A DNA stretch of 64,000 nt, from assembly GCA_021396245.1 (NCBI GenBank), contig WNYE01000007.1, positions 186,001 to 250,000 of the forward strand, given 5' to 3'. This stretch comes from Sporothrix humicola. Taxonomy: Eukaryota; Ascomycota; Sordariomycetes; Ophiostomatales; Ophiostomataceae. The notes under the pieces are model-generated. The model ran no database searches. It had not been told where the DNA came from and saw only the letters and a list, made by a program, of their open reading frames with translations. Shown in pieces: positions 22,405 to 34,100 of this stretch (position 1 is the stretch's first letter; every line of letters begins with the position of its first letter). The translations under genes were made by a program, and so were the position numbers.

Positions 22405-25224
22405 ATGAGTCGCATGCAATACATTATGAGGTGGTGGGGGTGTGGACGACGACACGACTACGATCAAAGATGTTTGACGACAAATTCAAATTCAAAAAAA
22501 CTCGACAAAACGACAAAAACAAAAACACGACACTTCCCTCCCTCGCATCCGGATGCACGACGAATACGACGACGGGACGAGACAAGGAAGAACATTGGCA
22601 ATGGCAAGAGACGGATACAATACAGGGTGGGATGATGATGGGATGCGATGCAGTAGACGGCGACAATCAAATGAAGACACGAACATCAATACGACAAGCA
22701 CAAAGCAAGGAAGCTCCCACATGCCGATCAGTCTTTTTTGGAGAGCTGAGCTGTTTTTTCCCTTCTTTTTTCTGTCTCTCCCTTGTCTTTCTGCATTTCT
22801 CCTCTTTCTCTTTTTTTGATGGCCGCATGACCTGCATCGTCTCAATTTCCCCTCTTTTTTCACTCTTCCCTCCTCTCTCTTTCCTTTCCTGCTCCCCGCC
22901 CCCCGCGCCATGCAGGGTGCAGGGCCAGTCCAGACCTGAGCTGGTTTCCCGTTTTGGGCATGCCTTCGTCGGAAGTGGAAAAGGAGGAAAAAAGAAAGGC
23001 CAAAAAACATGAAAAAGCCGACTTGCTTCGACAAACCGGGGGACTCCCACAACACGGCAGACGACCTTCTTTTTCTGTCCAATTCTCTCCGGTTGGGGGC
23101 CAACACCACTGATTCATCACACCCTCTGCCACTTTTTGGGCACTCTCGACAATGATTGTTGGCTGTTTGCCTGTCTGTTGTTTCGGCTGCTCGTCTTCTC
23201 GGATCGCTCACTGTCGTCTGTGTCTGCATTCTCTCTTGACTTTTTCGTCTTTTTCGTCTTCGTCTGCATCTGGATTTGTTGTACTTTTCTGTGGCACATT
23301 TTGCTTGGTTGGATCTCTGTTTTATTTGCTTTTCTTCGCGGTATATATTATGTTCTCAATTTATCTGCAAATATTCTCTTCAACCATGCTCATTTTATCT
23401 TCATCTTGTGGCTTCATTTTACGATTTATGCTTCCCCTCCTCTGGCACATCGCAGCACCTTTTTCAACTTCAAACTACCTTTCGTATCTGCCGCCTTGCC
23501 TCGCACTCATCACCGTTGCACCACATTGCCTTGCACGCCTTGATGTCACTGTCTGTTGGTTTGTCGTCACATTCCATCTCCTCTTTGTGATTGTCTGTTT
23601 CGTCTCGTCTTTCCCTATTTGTCCGTCCTTTTGCGCTTCATCCCACGCTGCCTTTGCGTCATCCAGGTTTCTGCGTCCCTTCGGCTTGATATGTGCTCGC
23701 GCTTGCATTTTTCTCGTCTTCATTTCCAGTCTCTATCAATTTTTTCTCCTGTCTCATTACAACGTCTCTGTCCTTGCATCTTACTTGTACATTCTGCACT
23801 TTGCATTCACACCTGTGCCCCCACTGTGTGGCCTCCAAATTCTACGTCGCAGTCTTGGTTCATGGCTGCTTTTGTTTTCTGATTTCTCGTTGGTGGCCTC
23901 TTCAGTCTCCATCTGTAACCGCATCTGCGTCCTGTGCGACGTCGACGTACATGTATTGTGTACTTGATACTTTATGCTTACATGCCGTTTCAATATATCG
24001 ATTTTATCTCGACTACTCATGTCTCTTACCTATTTTTACAAAGTCTTAAGCTTATTGTTTTCGATCGCCTCCTGCCTCTCCCTTTTAGTATCTATTTGTC
24101 TGATTTGTCTTTGACTTTTTTTTGTCTTTCTGTTATCTGTTCTTTCTTCCGTCACCCTTCCCTTTCATCACAAAGTCTGGGCACTCGTATGATTGCCCAT
24201 CAATCACTTGCGGCAAGGGGGCCAGACAAAAAAGAAATTCTCGCTAAAAAGCTGCAAAGAGCTTCACATATAGTGGGGTATTATTGCTTGTCGACGTGCG
24301 TCGTACTTGCTTCGTTCTTTTTTGCCTATCCAATACCGGACAGAATAAAACCAGAGCAAAACTGAGAATTCATCAACTCCATGGATCGATGAATTGTGTC
24401 AGAGACGCCACCGAAGTACTCACATGGACAAAAATGTGCATCATCCCGCAACGGCGCTCGACTACGCCCTGTTTCTTTCTGGCTTCGCCTCCATGGATCA
24501 CTGCCCATTGCTTGTTAACCCATGCCATGGTCAGTGTGCCCGGAAGCCAGGCAAGCTCCCGAAGGAGGGTGTGGAAGTGGGCTTGGGCGAGTACTTCGTT
24601 TTCTGATTTTCGAGTTTCTAGTTTTCTAATCAAAGACGGCCAAGCCCACAGAATTCTTCACCTCTGGTCTTTCGTCTTCGTCTCTTTTCTTGACGCAGAA
24701 TCTGCCCATAAAAATCGTGGCTTCGTACTCTCCTTGCTCTTCTCGTTAGTCAAGGCGCCTCCAATGGCTCCCAATGACCACTGAGAGCCAAACAAACAAG
24801 CCACCGACGGCCACGGACGAACCACGAATGGTCGAGTTTGTGCCAAAAAGTGGCCCTCTCTTGTCTCCTTGGCTTTCCCCGACACCCCGACTACTCCGAA
24901 CACAGACAAGTCTTTGGAGACCAAGTGGAGAGTAGTAGGGAGAGGGGCCAAAATGCCCAATATGTGCTGTATTACTTGTCAAAGTATTGGACTCTTCTGC
25001 AGCCTCCAAGTACACTGAGTGTCTGTAGTCTCTTGTTGGAAGCTTGGCACAGGGTCCAGACACGCCCAATGGCCTTCAAAAGCTGGGCAGGCGTGGAGAG
25101 CAGAGAAATAGTGCTGGGTAGAGGCAGCAAGAGGCAAAATACTGAGTAAAAGAAATAAAAATAAAAATTGGCATCGAGGCAACAGTAACACAGAAAAAAA
25201 CCAAAAGATACAGCGAGCATTTCT

Positions 25225-25259
25225 GTACGACGTACGACGTACTCCATATGAATATGGAG
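25225..25259. repeat. Tandem plus inverted repeat patch
   Basis: GTACGACGTACGACGTAC (25225–25242, seven-base period) runs into a perfect inverted repeat, CTCCATAT-GA-ATATGGAG (25242–25259). The overlap creates GTACTCC, a half copy of the dispersed TACTCCGTA motif. Confidence 0.6.
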
Positions 25260-27591
25260 CATAGAGGGTCATTAATTGAGTGAAGCAAAATCAAATGGAG
25301 ACTTCAATGCCTCTGCGGAACCAGTCCGGTCTCATATCACTGAAATCTCAGTTCGAAATCGCCACTTTTCTCTGCCAGGCCGCGCTCACCGGAGACATTT
25401 CGTCTTTCTCGCTGCCCGCTGCGTTTCTTTTCGTCTTCTCGTTTATTTTTGTCATTTTCGTCGTTTTCGTCCCTGCTTGGCCCTTTGGGGCGCCGTCTTG
25501 TTCCGTTTTCGTCTTTTCTGGTTTTCGTCGTTCGGTATTTTCGTGTTCGTTTTGGTCTCTTGTCGTCGCGTCAAAATACAAGTCTGACACCCTTTTCCAG
25601 CTTTCCAGCCGGCTGCTTCCCCTCTTTCCCTGTGCAACTGTCGTTTCCCCTCTCCGTTTTTGGGTGTGTGCCTGGTGTCTGACCTCGACTTCAGGCCGTG
25701 ACCTCGGTAGAAGCGCCGGTTGGAGAAGCTTGTTGTGGTGGGAGACAGGGCGAAATGCCCCAGACAGCCAGACACGATGAGACTGTCAGATTTTTGTGGG
25801 AGCCTCTCCTTGTGCCTGGAAAAGAGCACAGAAATCCACTAAAAGGTGCGAGGAGAAGGAGAAAACGGGGAAACGACCAACGAGCCCAGAACCAGTGCGG
25901 GGTTGCTGGTCGTTATTGCCGGGGTTAGAAGTGCGAGAGGAGATTTCCCCTCTTTTTTTTTTTTTTAGTCGTCTTGTCTCTTTCTCTTTGGTGTGCGCGT
26001 GTCTCGTTCGTTCTTTCTTTTTTTTGGTGCCTTTTCATTCGCTTGGTTTTATTCGCCTGTTTAATTCGCCTGTTGCCTCTTGCCGTTTGGGTTTGGGCTG
26101 CATCTGACTGTGGTGGGGAAGGGGGAAGGCACGACTGGGGAGACAGCCCCAAAAATCAGAGTGTAAAGTGTGACTGTAGCAGGGACATGGTACGCGCCGT
26201 TGCAAACTGCGACGGTGGAGGGGGGTGTACGTGTGGGGAAAGAACGAGCGACGAAAAGGCAAGAGAGTCGAGAACGCTGTGTCAATAGCCGTTTTTCGTT
26301 CCTTCCCAACTTCCCAATGTCACCCTGGGAGGCTCCTTCCTTGCCTTGTGCGCTTACTGCCGCCTTCTTGATCGATGGTGGGCAGCACTCCCAACTTCGT
26401 ACTCGTTACTTTGTCGTCAATTGCTCTTTCTTGTTCGAGATAGACTGCGATTGACCGCACTTGCACCTTCCGTATTGTCTGGCTGAAGTGGTCTGGACCT
26501 GCACTGTTGTCCTTGCCAACTGCCTAGATCAGTAAGGACCAAGGGGCATCTGTCAAAAGGAAAGAACGAACAAAACAAATACAATGTAGTTTGACATAAT
26601 GGGAAAGAGAGAAGGGGATGTTGTCCAAAAAAGGGGGGTCTTCATTTGCCCAAGTCGCCGAGGCGATCTGCCTTTCTGTAAAAGTGCTGCAATGCTTGCA
26701 TCCGACAAAACCAACAATATTTCGTCTCTGGTTGCATCACAGCTCCGTTCGACAACGCAGTGATGCCCGCTTTCGCTTTCGCTCACCTAGCCGATCGCAA
26801 ACCAGTACCGCACCTCTCCGCCGTTCGGACCGTCTTCGCCCTGCCACGGACTTTGGGCATCCACACTGAATCGTCCACCGAAGAAACATCGTCATCGCAT
26901 GGTCACACTCACACGCACGCTTTGCGCTGCCCTTACAAATGCTTCGACACCCTTCTCCCTCGCTCTTTCTGCATTTGCATGCCCTGCATCTGCACCTGCT
27001 GTGACATGACGGTGCTTTCTCCGACCCCCAGTCAGAATCCTCCACTCCCTCACCCGTTTTATGGACTCCATCGTCCTCCTTCCACAACGACTCCAGATCA
27101 GCAGCGCCGTGGGCAATCTGGCGCCGTTTGCTGCTGGTTTGGGTACAATGGCGGCCAGCGTTTTGGCGCCAGTGCCTCTCTTTTCCCCACAGATGTCGCA
27201 GACTGGAGTCCGACAGGATGCGCAGGAGCTAAGTGGCAGGTAAAAGAGAGACAAGAGACAAAGAGGCAAAAGGACCAGGGAATGGGGCAAGACAAAAAAA
27301 AAAGGGTAAAAAAGACGCTGAAAGGCTACAAGGCAAGTCACCGTATTGGCCCGGGTCCGACCAACAGTCCGTGCTCGCCGTCATGTTTTTCTGCTAACTC
27401 AATTTCAACTCTTTCTTGCTTCCCTGCCATTCGCCGGCTACATTGTCTGACGTGAAATACGTGCAAGACCCTGGTGCACCCGGGAATAAAGGCGCCTGGG
27501 CGTGTCAGAACGATATCTGACTGAGAGTGCCAGCGTGTGACTGCCAGTGTTACTGGTCATTTCCCTCGATTCTGGGCGATTCAGGGCAGAA

Positions 27592-27600
27592 TACTCCGTA
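27592..27600 (-). repeat. TACGGAGTA motif (reads TACTCCGTA on plus)
   Basis: Exact copy in inverse orientation in the gene-empty region. Confidence 0.75.
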
Positions 27601-28291
27601 TCCTTGTCGGCTTTTCGTATTGCCAGTCAAACGGCAAACCCGCAAAAACCGGCCTTGCAATACCCTCGGAGTCGCTCAGTACAACAATGCAGGTATCTAA
27701 CCTCTCCGACTACGACGTCTAACAACTGCAGATGCTCGGCTGCCTTCCGACAACCAACAGACAACCATGTGCACTTGTGTCGAGCGCTTTCATGTTCTGA
27801 ACGCGTATTGCTCTGCTTGGGTGACGAGCTGCCAGGCCCAAGTTTGAGCACCAACGGATCTCGTACAACAGCCCAATAGCCGCCAATTAAGTACACATAC
27901 AACGTGCTCGTCCTTAATTGCAACGACACATATCGTCCCACTTACAAGTGCAATGTACTTGTACCTTCCTTTTGCTCACAGGGCCATCATCGCTCAAGAC
28001 ATCCTGTCATCCTTTGACAATCTTTCCAACTCTCCCACAACCCCTTTACCGGCCACCCCCGTCTAGTCTCTCGGATGCAGCCAACCCCGTGTTTTTGAGA
28101 GTCTTTTATGCATGCTGGTCGGGTATTGTAGGATATCTGGCGAGGTGAGATGCCTCTCTGGTATTGGTGCGCATGCACGAGATGCAAGTGCATACCACAA
28201 TATGTTTCCTCAGTCAAGAGCTGTCAAGGTCGTGTCAAGAAACGTCCGCGGGGTGACCGCATTCTCCGTTCAGTGGAAAAAGTGCTCGAAG

Positions 28292-28300
28292 TACGGAGTA
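28292..28300 (+). repeat. TACGGAGTA motif
   Basis: Exact copy within the 11-base palindrome-ended string GTACGGAGTAC (28291–28301). Confidence 0.75.
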
Positions 28301-31159
28301 CTTGAGACCAGAGAGACAACTAACGGTACTCGCACCGGACAAGCGGGATGCCACGAGGGAAAATTGACAAAAGACAAGTCCCAGCACGGCGGTTGACATT
28401 GCTGTTTGTGTCTGGACGGATGTGCCCCGACGGTTGGATTTTTTTTTTTTCAACAGTCCCAGCCGACATCCGTCTAGCAAAAACATACTTTGCAGCAAAT
28501 AGACACAATCGTCTAGCAAGTTTGCCATCGTCCATCACCCATCGTCGTCCTTGTCAAACGCCCGACGCCAACCGTCATGACCCCGCGCCTCCACAGAATA
28601 GAACCGGCCACAAAGTGAACCCAAATGAAAAGACAGATCATCTCGACAGACTACCAACGCCTCATAATGCCAGAACGAACAGCTCCAGCTCAATCCCCAG
28701 CTCCAGCCCACCAAACACGGACTACGTGTTATTACCCCATACCCCGTAGCGTGCACATGCCTCACAATAGCGCTCTTTGGGGCAATTTGCCTTCACGAAC
28801 CAAGCCCAGTCGACCGATTGTCCGTGTGTATTGTCCGCCCTTGTTGGCCTTCGCCTCTCACCAAGGCGCTAGCAAACTTGAAAAAGAAAACGAGAAAGAA
28901 GACCAAAAGGTCATCCACGCTCGCCACGCAATCAAAACGCACAGAGACGAAACCCAACAAATCCTTCAGCGCCGGTTTGGCATTATTGCCTATTTTCAGC
29001 CCTGGCCATAGTGAGCCAGGTTCACCTGCCTGGGGGAAGTACTAATGACTATTGAGACATGAAAGAGATAATGTTCTTACAAAGTAAGTCACCGCCCTCA
29101 CCCCAGTCAGTATGAAAGATACTTTGTACACGAGAGCACGTCCACATGACTGTCCTTCTTGCCAATCATTTGCAAAAATTTTACTTGCCTGCTTGATCAT
29201 ACATGCACTCTGTTTCCAATCTCTGCTATTCTGCCTGCCCAATCCCGCCAAACTCGCCAGAGTCTCTGATGGCTGTCTCCGTGAAAGACTCCACCTCCAA
29301 GTGGACCTTTACACTCGTCATATCGTCCTTTTGCCGTGTTCGCCGCGTTCTCATCCCTATGAATCTACGCTAAAGAATCAGACAGCAGAATCAAATGGAA
29401 GAAGAAGCAAAAAAAACCCGCACGTAGATGTCCGCCGCTCGCCTGGGGATGCTGCTGGAGACTCTGTTGCCTGACTCTGTTGCCTGACTCTGGTGCCCTC
29501 CGGCCTCCGGTCTCCGCGCATGCCGCATGGCTTTTACATTTTGGTGCGCTGCTTGGTGCCGTTTTGGCGCCGTTTGGGTTGTTTATTACCCCCGGGCTCC
29601 ATAATGCCCCATCAGATACTGGGGCAGGATGGGGCTCTGGGGCTCTTGGAGGAATCTTGGAGAGCTCTGGGGAGACGCCATGAGCGGCTGGCCACTGACA
29701 AGAGACAATGAGAATCCGGAGCGCTTGCTGCATGTCCTGCACGTTTGGGGCAGACGATGACTGGACTGACTGGACTGGCTGGACAGACTGAAGCTGGGGA
29801 ATACCAAGAAAAGACGGAGGAGACGCTCGTCGTCAACCACTGCACCAATCCTCAGCATCCCTACTAGTCTGGGATAGCTCGCCTTCTGGGCGCTGGCATT
29901 CGAGGTCACCACACCTGGTCTCTTTCTTTTTGTCGTCGTTTCTCTGTCGAGTCTGTGTCTCGCGGCGTCGACTATCTCCACAGCTGCACGCCAGCCTACG
30001 CGCACTACCGAGTAGCGCGATGGAGCCACGCATTGTGCTTTGCCTTTTTCACACGCCCCCCTTGCCTTTCAATTATTCTTGTTCTTTCTTTCAAGCCAAG
30101 TGGCCGACCTGTCAGCGGCCTTCAAATTCAGTGTTCATCGTGGTGAAAGAGCATACAAATTGTGTACTTTTGTTTACCCCGGAATCGAGTTTGTGGGGGA
30201 AGGACAGCACCGGTTTCTTCACTCTCATTTTTCTTGCTTCATCTCCGTCTTTTCTTTACTTTCTTTGGTTCTTTGCCTGCCAATCCTCTCTCCGGCCCCC
30301 AATACCTCTTTGTACCTAGTACACCATCTTTTTCTCATTTTACACTCCGTAGATACTCCGGACTCACCAACGAACTGCACAAAGCGTGGAGAAAGCTGCA
30401 TACACACCACTAAACCTTCACATTCCTCTCTGAGGCTTCACCACGAGAACGGTCACACACACTCTCTCTTGCTCGTACTCGTACCAGTTTTTTATTTTAT
30501 TTTTTACACTGGTCTACTTTTCTGCTCGTCTGCTTCTTTTTTTTTCTTCTTTTCCTTTTCATTGCCCACCCCTCTTCTCCGCACAGTCCCCTTTAACTTT
30601 CGGTTCCCGTTCTGGATCCCCGTCGTGAACCTCTCCCATCGACCAGTTTGCCCGTCCCCCCGTTCGAGTTTACGCCCATCTACCTTCACTATACCCCCCC
30701 TCTGGGGCCCCCTTTTCCCCCAAAAATCAAAACCAGACCAAACCCGGCCCTGCCTATTTCCCCATATTTTTTAATCGTTTCCCTGGCTTGGTACAGATTC
30801 ACACCAAGGCCCCTCTCCCACTTCATCTCCCTCCTTCTCCCTTTCTTTTTTTTTCAACAACACATCGGACTTCCATCTCCATTAAAAATAATTATCCTGG
30901 TTTTGCCTCTCGAAAAAGGAAAACAAAAAGGACATTCTACGTTCTTCAATCATAGCATCACGAGTTGGTCGTCTCCACGTGTGCAACGAGGCTGCCAAGC
31001 CTTCTCCAAATTTGACGAGAGCAACAGCAGCATCACGACAGCACCGACAACAACGATAACGACGACGACAGCACCCTGGAAAGGGCAGACGACATCCAAG
31101 CACCACACCCTATCACGACATTCTCATATAGCTTCATACATCAACATCAATCATCTAGC

Positions 31160-34100
31160 ATGGCATCCGCAGACGAGGCCAAGCTGTCCCAGTCGGACGA
31201 CAACGACATCCACAACCAGGAGAACGTGTCGGCACGCGGCAGCGCAGCACGCAGCGTCAAGCAGCAGGTGAGACATCGGGCATCGGTGGCCTGCGCTTCA
31301 TGCCGTGACCGGCGTATCCGTTGCGTCGTTCCCAAGGGCGAGGCCGAGTGCACTCAGTGCAAGCGCGCCGGCACCGAGTGTGTCATCAAGAACGACGACG
31401 AGCGGCGGCGGCCCATCTCCAAGGCATATATGTCGTCACTATCAGATCGCATCCAGCTGTTGGAGAGCATGCTTGTGGACCGCGGCGTGGAACCACCACC
31501 GGCAGTGCATCCGCCCAAAACGCGGCAAGATGCTGGAAAGAACGGCGGTGCTCAGACCAGTGCCGACGAGGGCCCATCAAATGCCCAGCAGGTTCTGGCT
31601 GCTAGCTTTGCCCAGCAGCAGCAGCAGCAGCAACAAGAGGCAGCACAGCAAGCAGCGGCACAACAAGCTGCTGCTGCCCAGGCCGCGGCGCAAGCACAGT
31701 TCCAGCAGCAGCTGATGGCATCAACAAGCCCCGACCTCCTCGCCTCTACTCCCCAGGCGAACCAATTCTTCTCAAACCAGCTCTCTGCCAGCAATAACAA
31801 CAACAATGGCCAGCCGGCCTTGAGCAGTGATGGCTCTCCATCGAGAGATGATACATCGCCACCCGAGTCGTCGGCCGATCACCACACCGACGACTTCAAC
31901 ATGCACGACAACGACCATCTCGATAGCAGCCTGTCAGATCCGGCTGGTGCGGCAGCAGCAGCGGCCGCCGCCGCCGCCGTGAACGTTGCCGGATTCCATC
32001 ATGGCCTCCAGCACCAACAACAACAACATCTCCACCACAACCCGCACGCCCAGCCAACACCATCACAACTCGCCTCATCCCACTCCTCATCACATACCGC
32101 ACACCATGCCTCGACCATGCTTTCCGGCGGCGGCTTCAAGGAAACATCACCATTCCGCAACCTCGACCCCAAGAAGGAAGACATCGTGCAGCGCCTGCTG
32201 TCAACCAAGGGCAACCTGTCGTTTGACCAGCTGTCCGGACGTCTCCGTTTCTTCGGCCCCACAGCAAACAGCCATGTGTACGCGGAAGCAGCCGACTCCG
32301 TGGACTCACGTGAGCCTCCCGAGCAGGTGCGGAGGTCAGAACGCATCATTCGGTCTCTGACGACAGCTACACACGACTACCTGATGAACTGCTTCTGGGA
32401 GTACTACAATTCGATAATCTACGTCATCGACCGTGAGGCATTCGAGGCCAGCCGCGAAGCTCAGAACCCCAAGTTCTACACATCCTTCTTACATATTACA
32501 ATCCTGGCCACGGGTTACCGGTTCGCGGACCGCAGCCGCGAGGACATTAAGAAAATCAGCCTTGGCAATCGCGAGAGCACACTGCAGCGCGAGGCCAAGT
32601 ACATGCTGGACATTGAGCTGGAGCGGCCCGGTGGTATCCCGAGTGTACAGGCACTGCTGCTTCTCGGTGATCTCGAGTGCGGTGTTGGTCGCGATAACAC
32701 TGGCTGGATGTACTCGGGCATGGCCAACCGTCTCGCGTTTGATATTGGTCTGCACCTCGACTACCGCAGCACAGATATGAACGAGAAGGAGGTCAACATC
32801 CGGCACATGGTGATGAAGGCGGCGATTGTGATTGACAAGTACTGGGCGCTGTTCTTGGGCCGGCCAACAAGCATCAAGAGCCAGGATATCGGCATGGACC
32901 TGCTGACGAAGCGGTTCTCCATGATAATCTCATTCCCTGGCGAGGAAGCCGGTGCTGGCGGCGCTTCAGGTACTGCTGGTGCTCGCGGCAACAGTGGCCG
33001 TCCTGCCAAGATGAGCAACGAGGAGATCTACGAGTACCTCTTTGAGCTGATGGAGCTGGCGGGCAAGATTGTCGAGACGCGCGACATGCACAACCTGGGC
33101 GGAAACGGCAACAACGGTAACAACAGCAATGCTTTCGGCGGCGGTGCAGGCTATGGAGCGGGCGTCCGCAACAGTGCATCGTCGAGCAGCTTTGCAACGA
33201 TTATGCCGTTTGCGGGCGGTGCGGGTGGTGGCGGCAACATGAGCGGCAGCGGAACTCTTCCTGGAGCCAACGCTGGCGACAATGTCTTTGCACTCAATGA
33301 GTCCGAAGAGAATGCCTACCTGCACGTCATCAGCTTGGACCGCCAGCTGCAGAACTGGTACCGTCGTCTGCCGGACCACCTGACATGGAAGCCTGCCAAC
33401 ATCAAGGCGGCGCCCATGAGCTTCTTCCTGTTGCACCAGCAGTACCACGTCTCCATGATCTTGCTGCACCGCCCATGGGCCAAGTACGGCTCGATCCTGC
33501 CGTCGGATGGCTCGAGCACAAACTCGCACCCGAGCCCGTCGTCTCCGTCTGGCGGTGGCAACAATGCGGCCGCCAACCGTCGCGACTCGTTCAGCAGCAA
33601 CGCCACGGGCAGCCACGCCGGCGGCATGACCGTTGCGCAACAGCAGCAGCACATGTACAACGGCATCGCCGGCCAGGGCTCGCACGCCATGGCCGCCAGC
33701 CACTCGGTGCTTGGACTGGGCGATCCGCAGTGCATTGTCGACGACAGCCGCACCACGCTGTCGCGCAGCATCTGCACCCAGCAGGCCATCCGTGTCGCAC
33801 GCATCTTCTGGCAGCACCGCCAGCGGTTTGATGGCCGCCGCATCTGCGTCACGGGCATCCAGCACGCCGGCACAGCCGCCATCGCTCTGATTGCCGCGCT
33901 CGCCTACCAGCAGAGCAACGACGCCGACCGCCGCTCGTACCTGGGCTACCTCGAGATCCTGTCGTATGCACTGACCGACATGAGCCACACCTACCAGCCG
34001 GCGTCGCGCATGGACGACCTGCTCAAGGCCGTGCTCGAGCAGCTGCGCAGCGACGTCTATGGCCCGGACTATGCGGCGGCCATGGCGGCGGCAACGTCTG

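Larger units (their letters stand above)
22405..31159. other. 8.75-kb gene-empty region upstream of the large transcription factor
   Basis: No gene can be supported. Plus-strand sequence is strongly pyrimidine-rich at about 22740–22900, 23150–24170 and 30030–30870, which keeps several frames open at once (for example an ATG frame at 23152–23967). The right 1.1 kb looks like promoter and a long CT-rich leader of the gene at 31160. TACGGAGTA-type motifs are at 27592 (inverse orientation) and 28292. A palindrome-rich patch is at 25225–25259. No transposon terminal repeats or RNA genes were recognised. Confidence 0.5.

Noticed and set aside
26760..27455. 231-codon plus-strand frame in the gene-empty region
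   Set aside because: Low-complexity product without motif; an antisense frame is open over the same stretch, which points to composition.
27592..28300. Inverted TACTCCGTA/TACGGAGTA pair as ends of a 0.7-kb mobile element
   Set aside because: The match does not extend beyond the nine bases on either side and no target-site duplication is visible.
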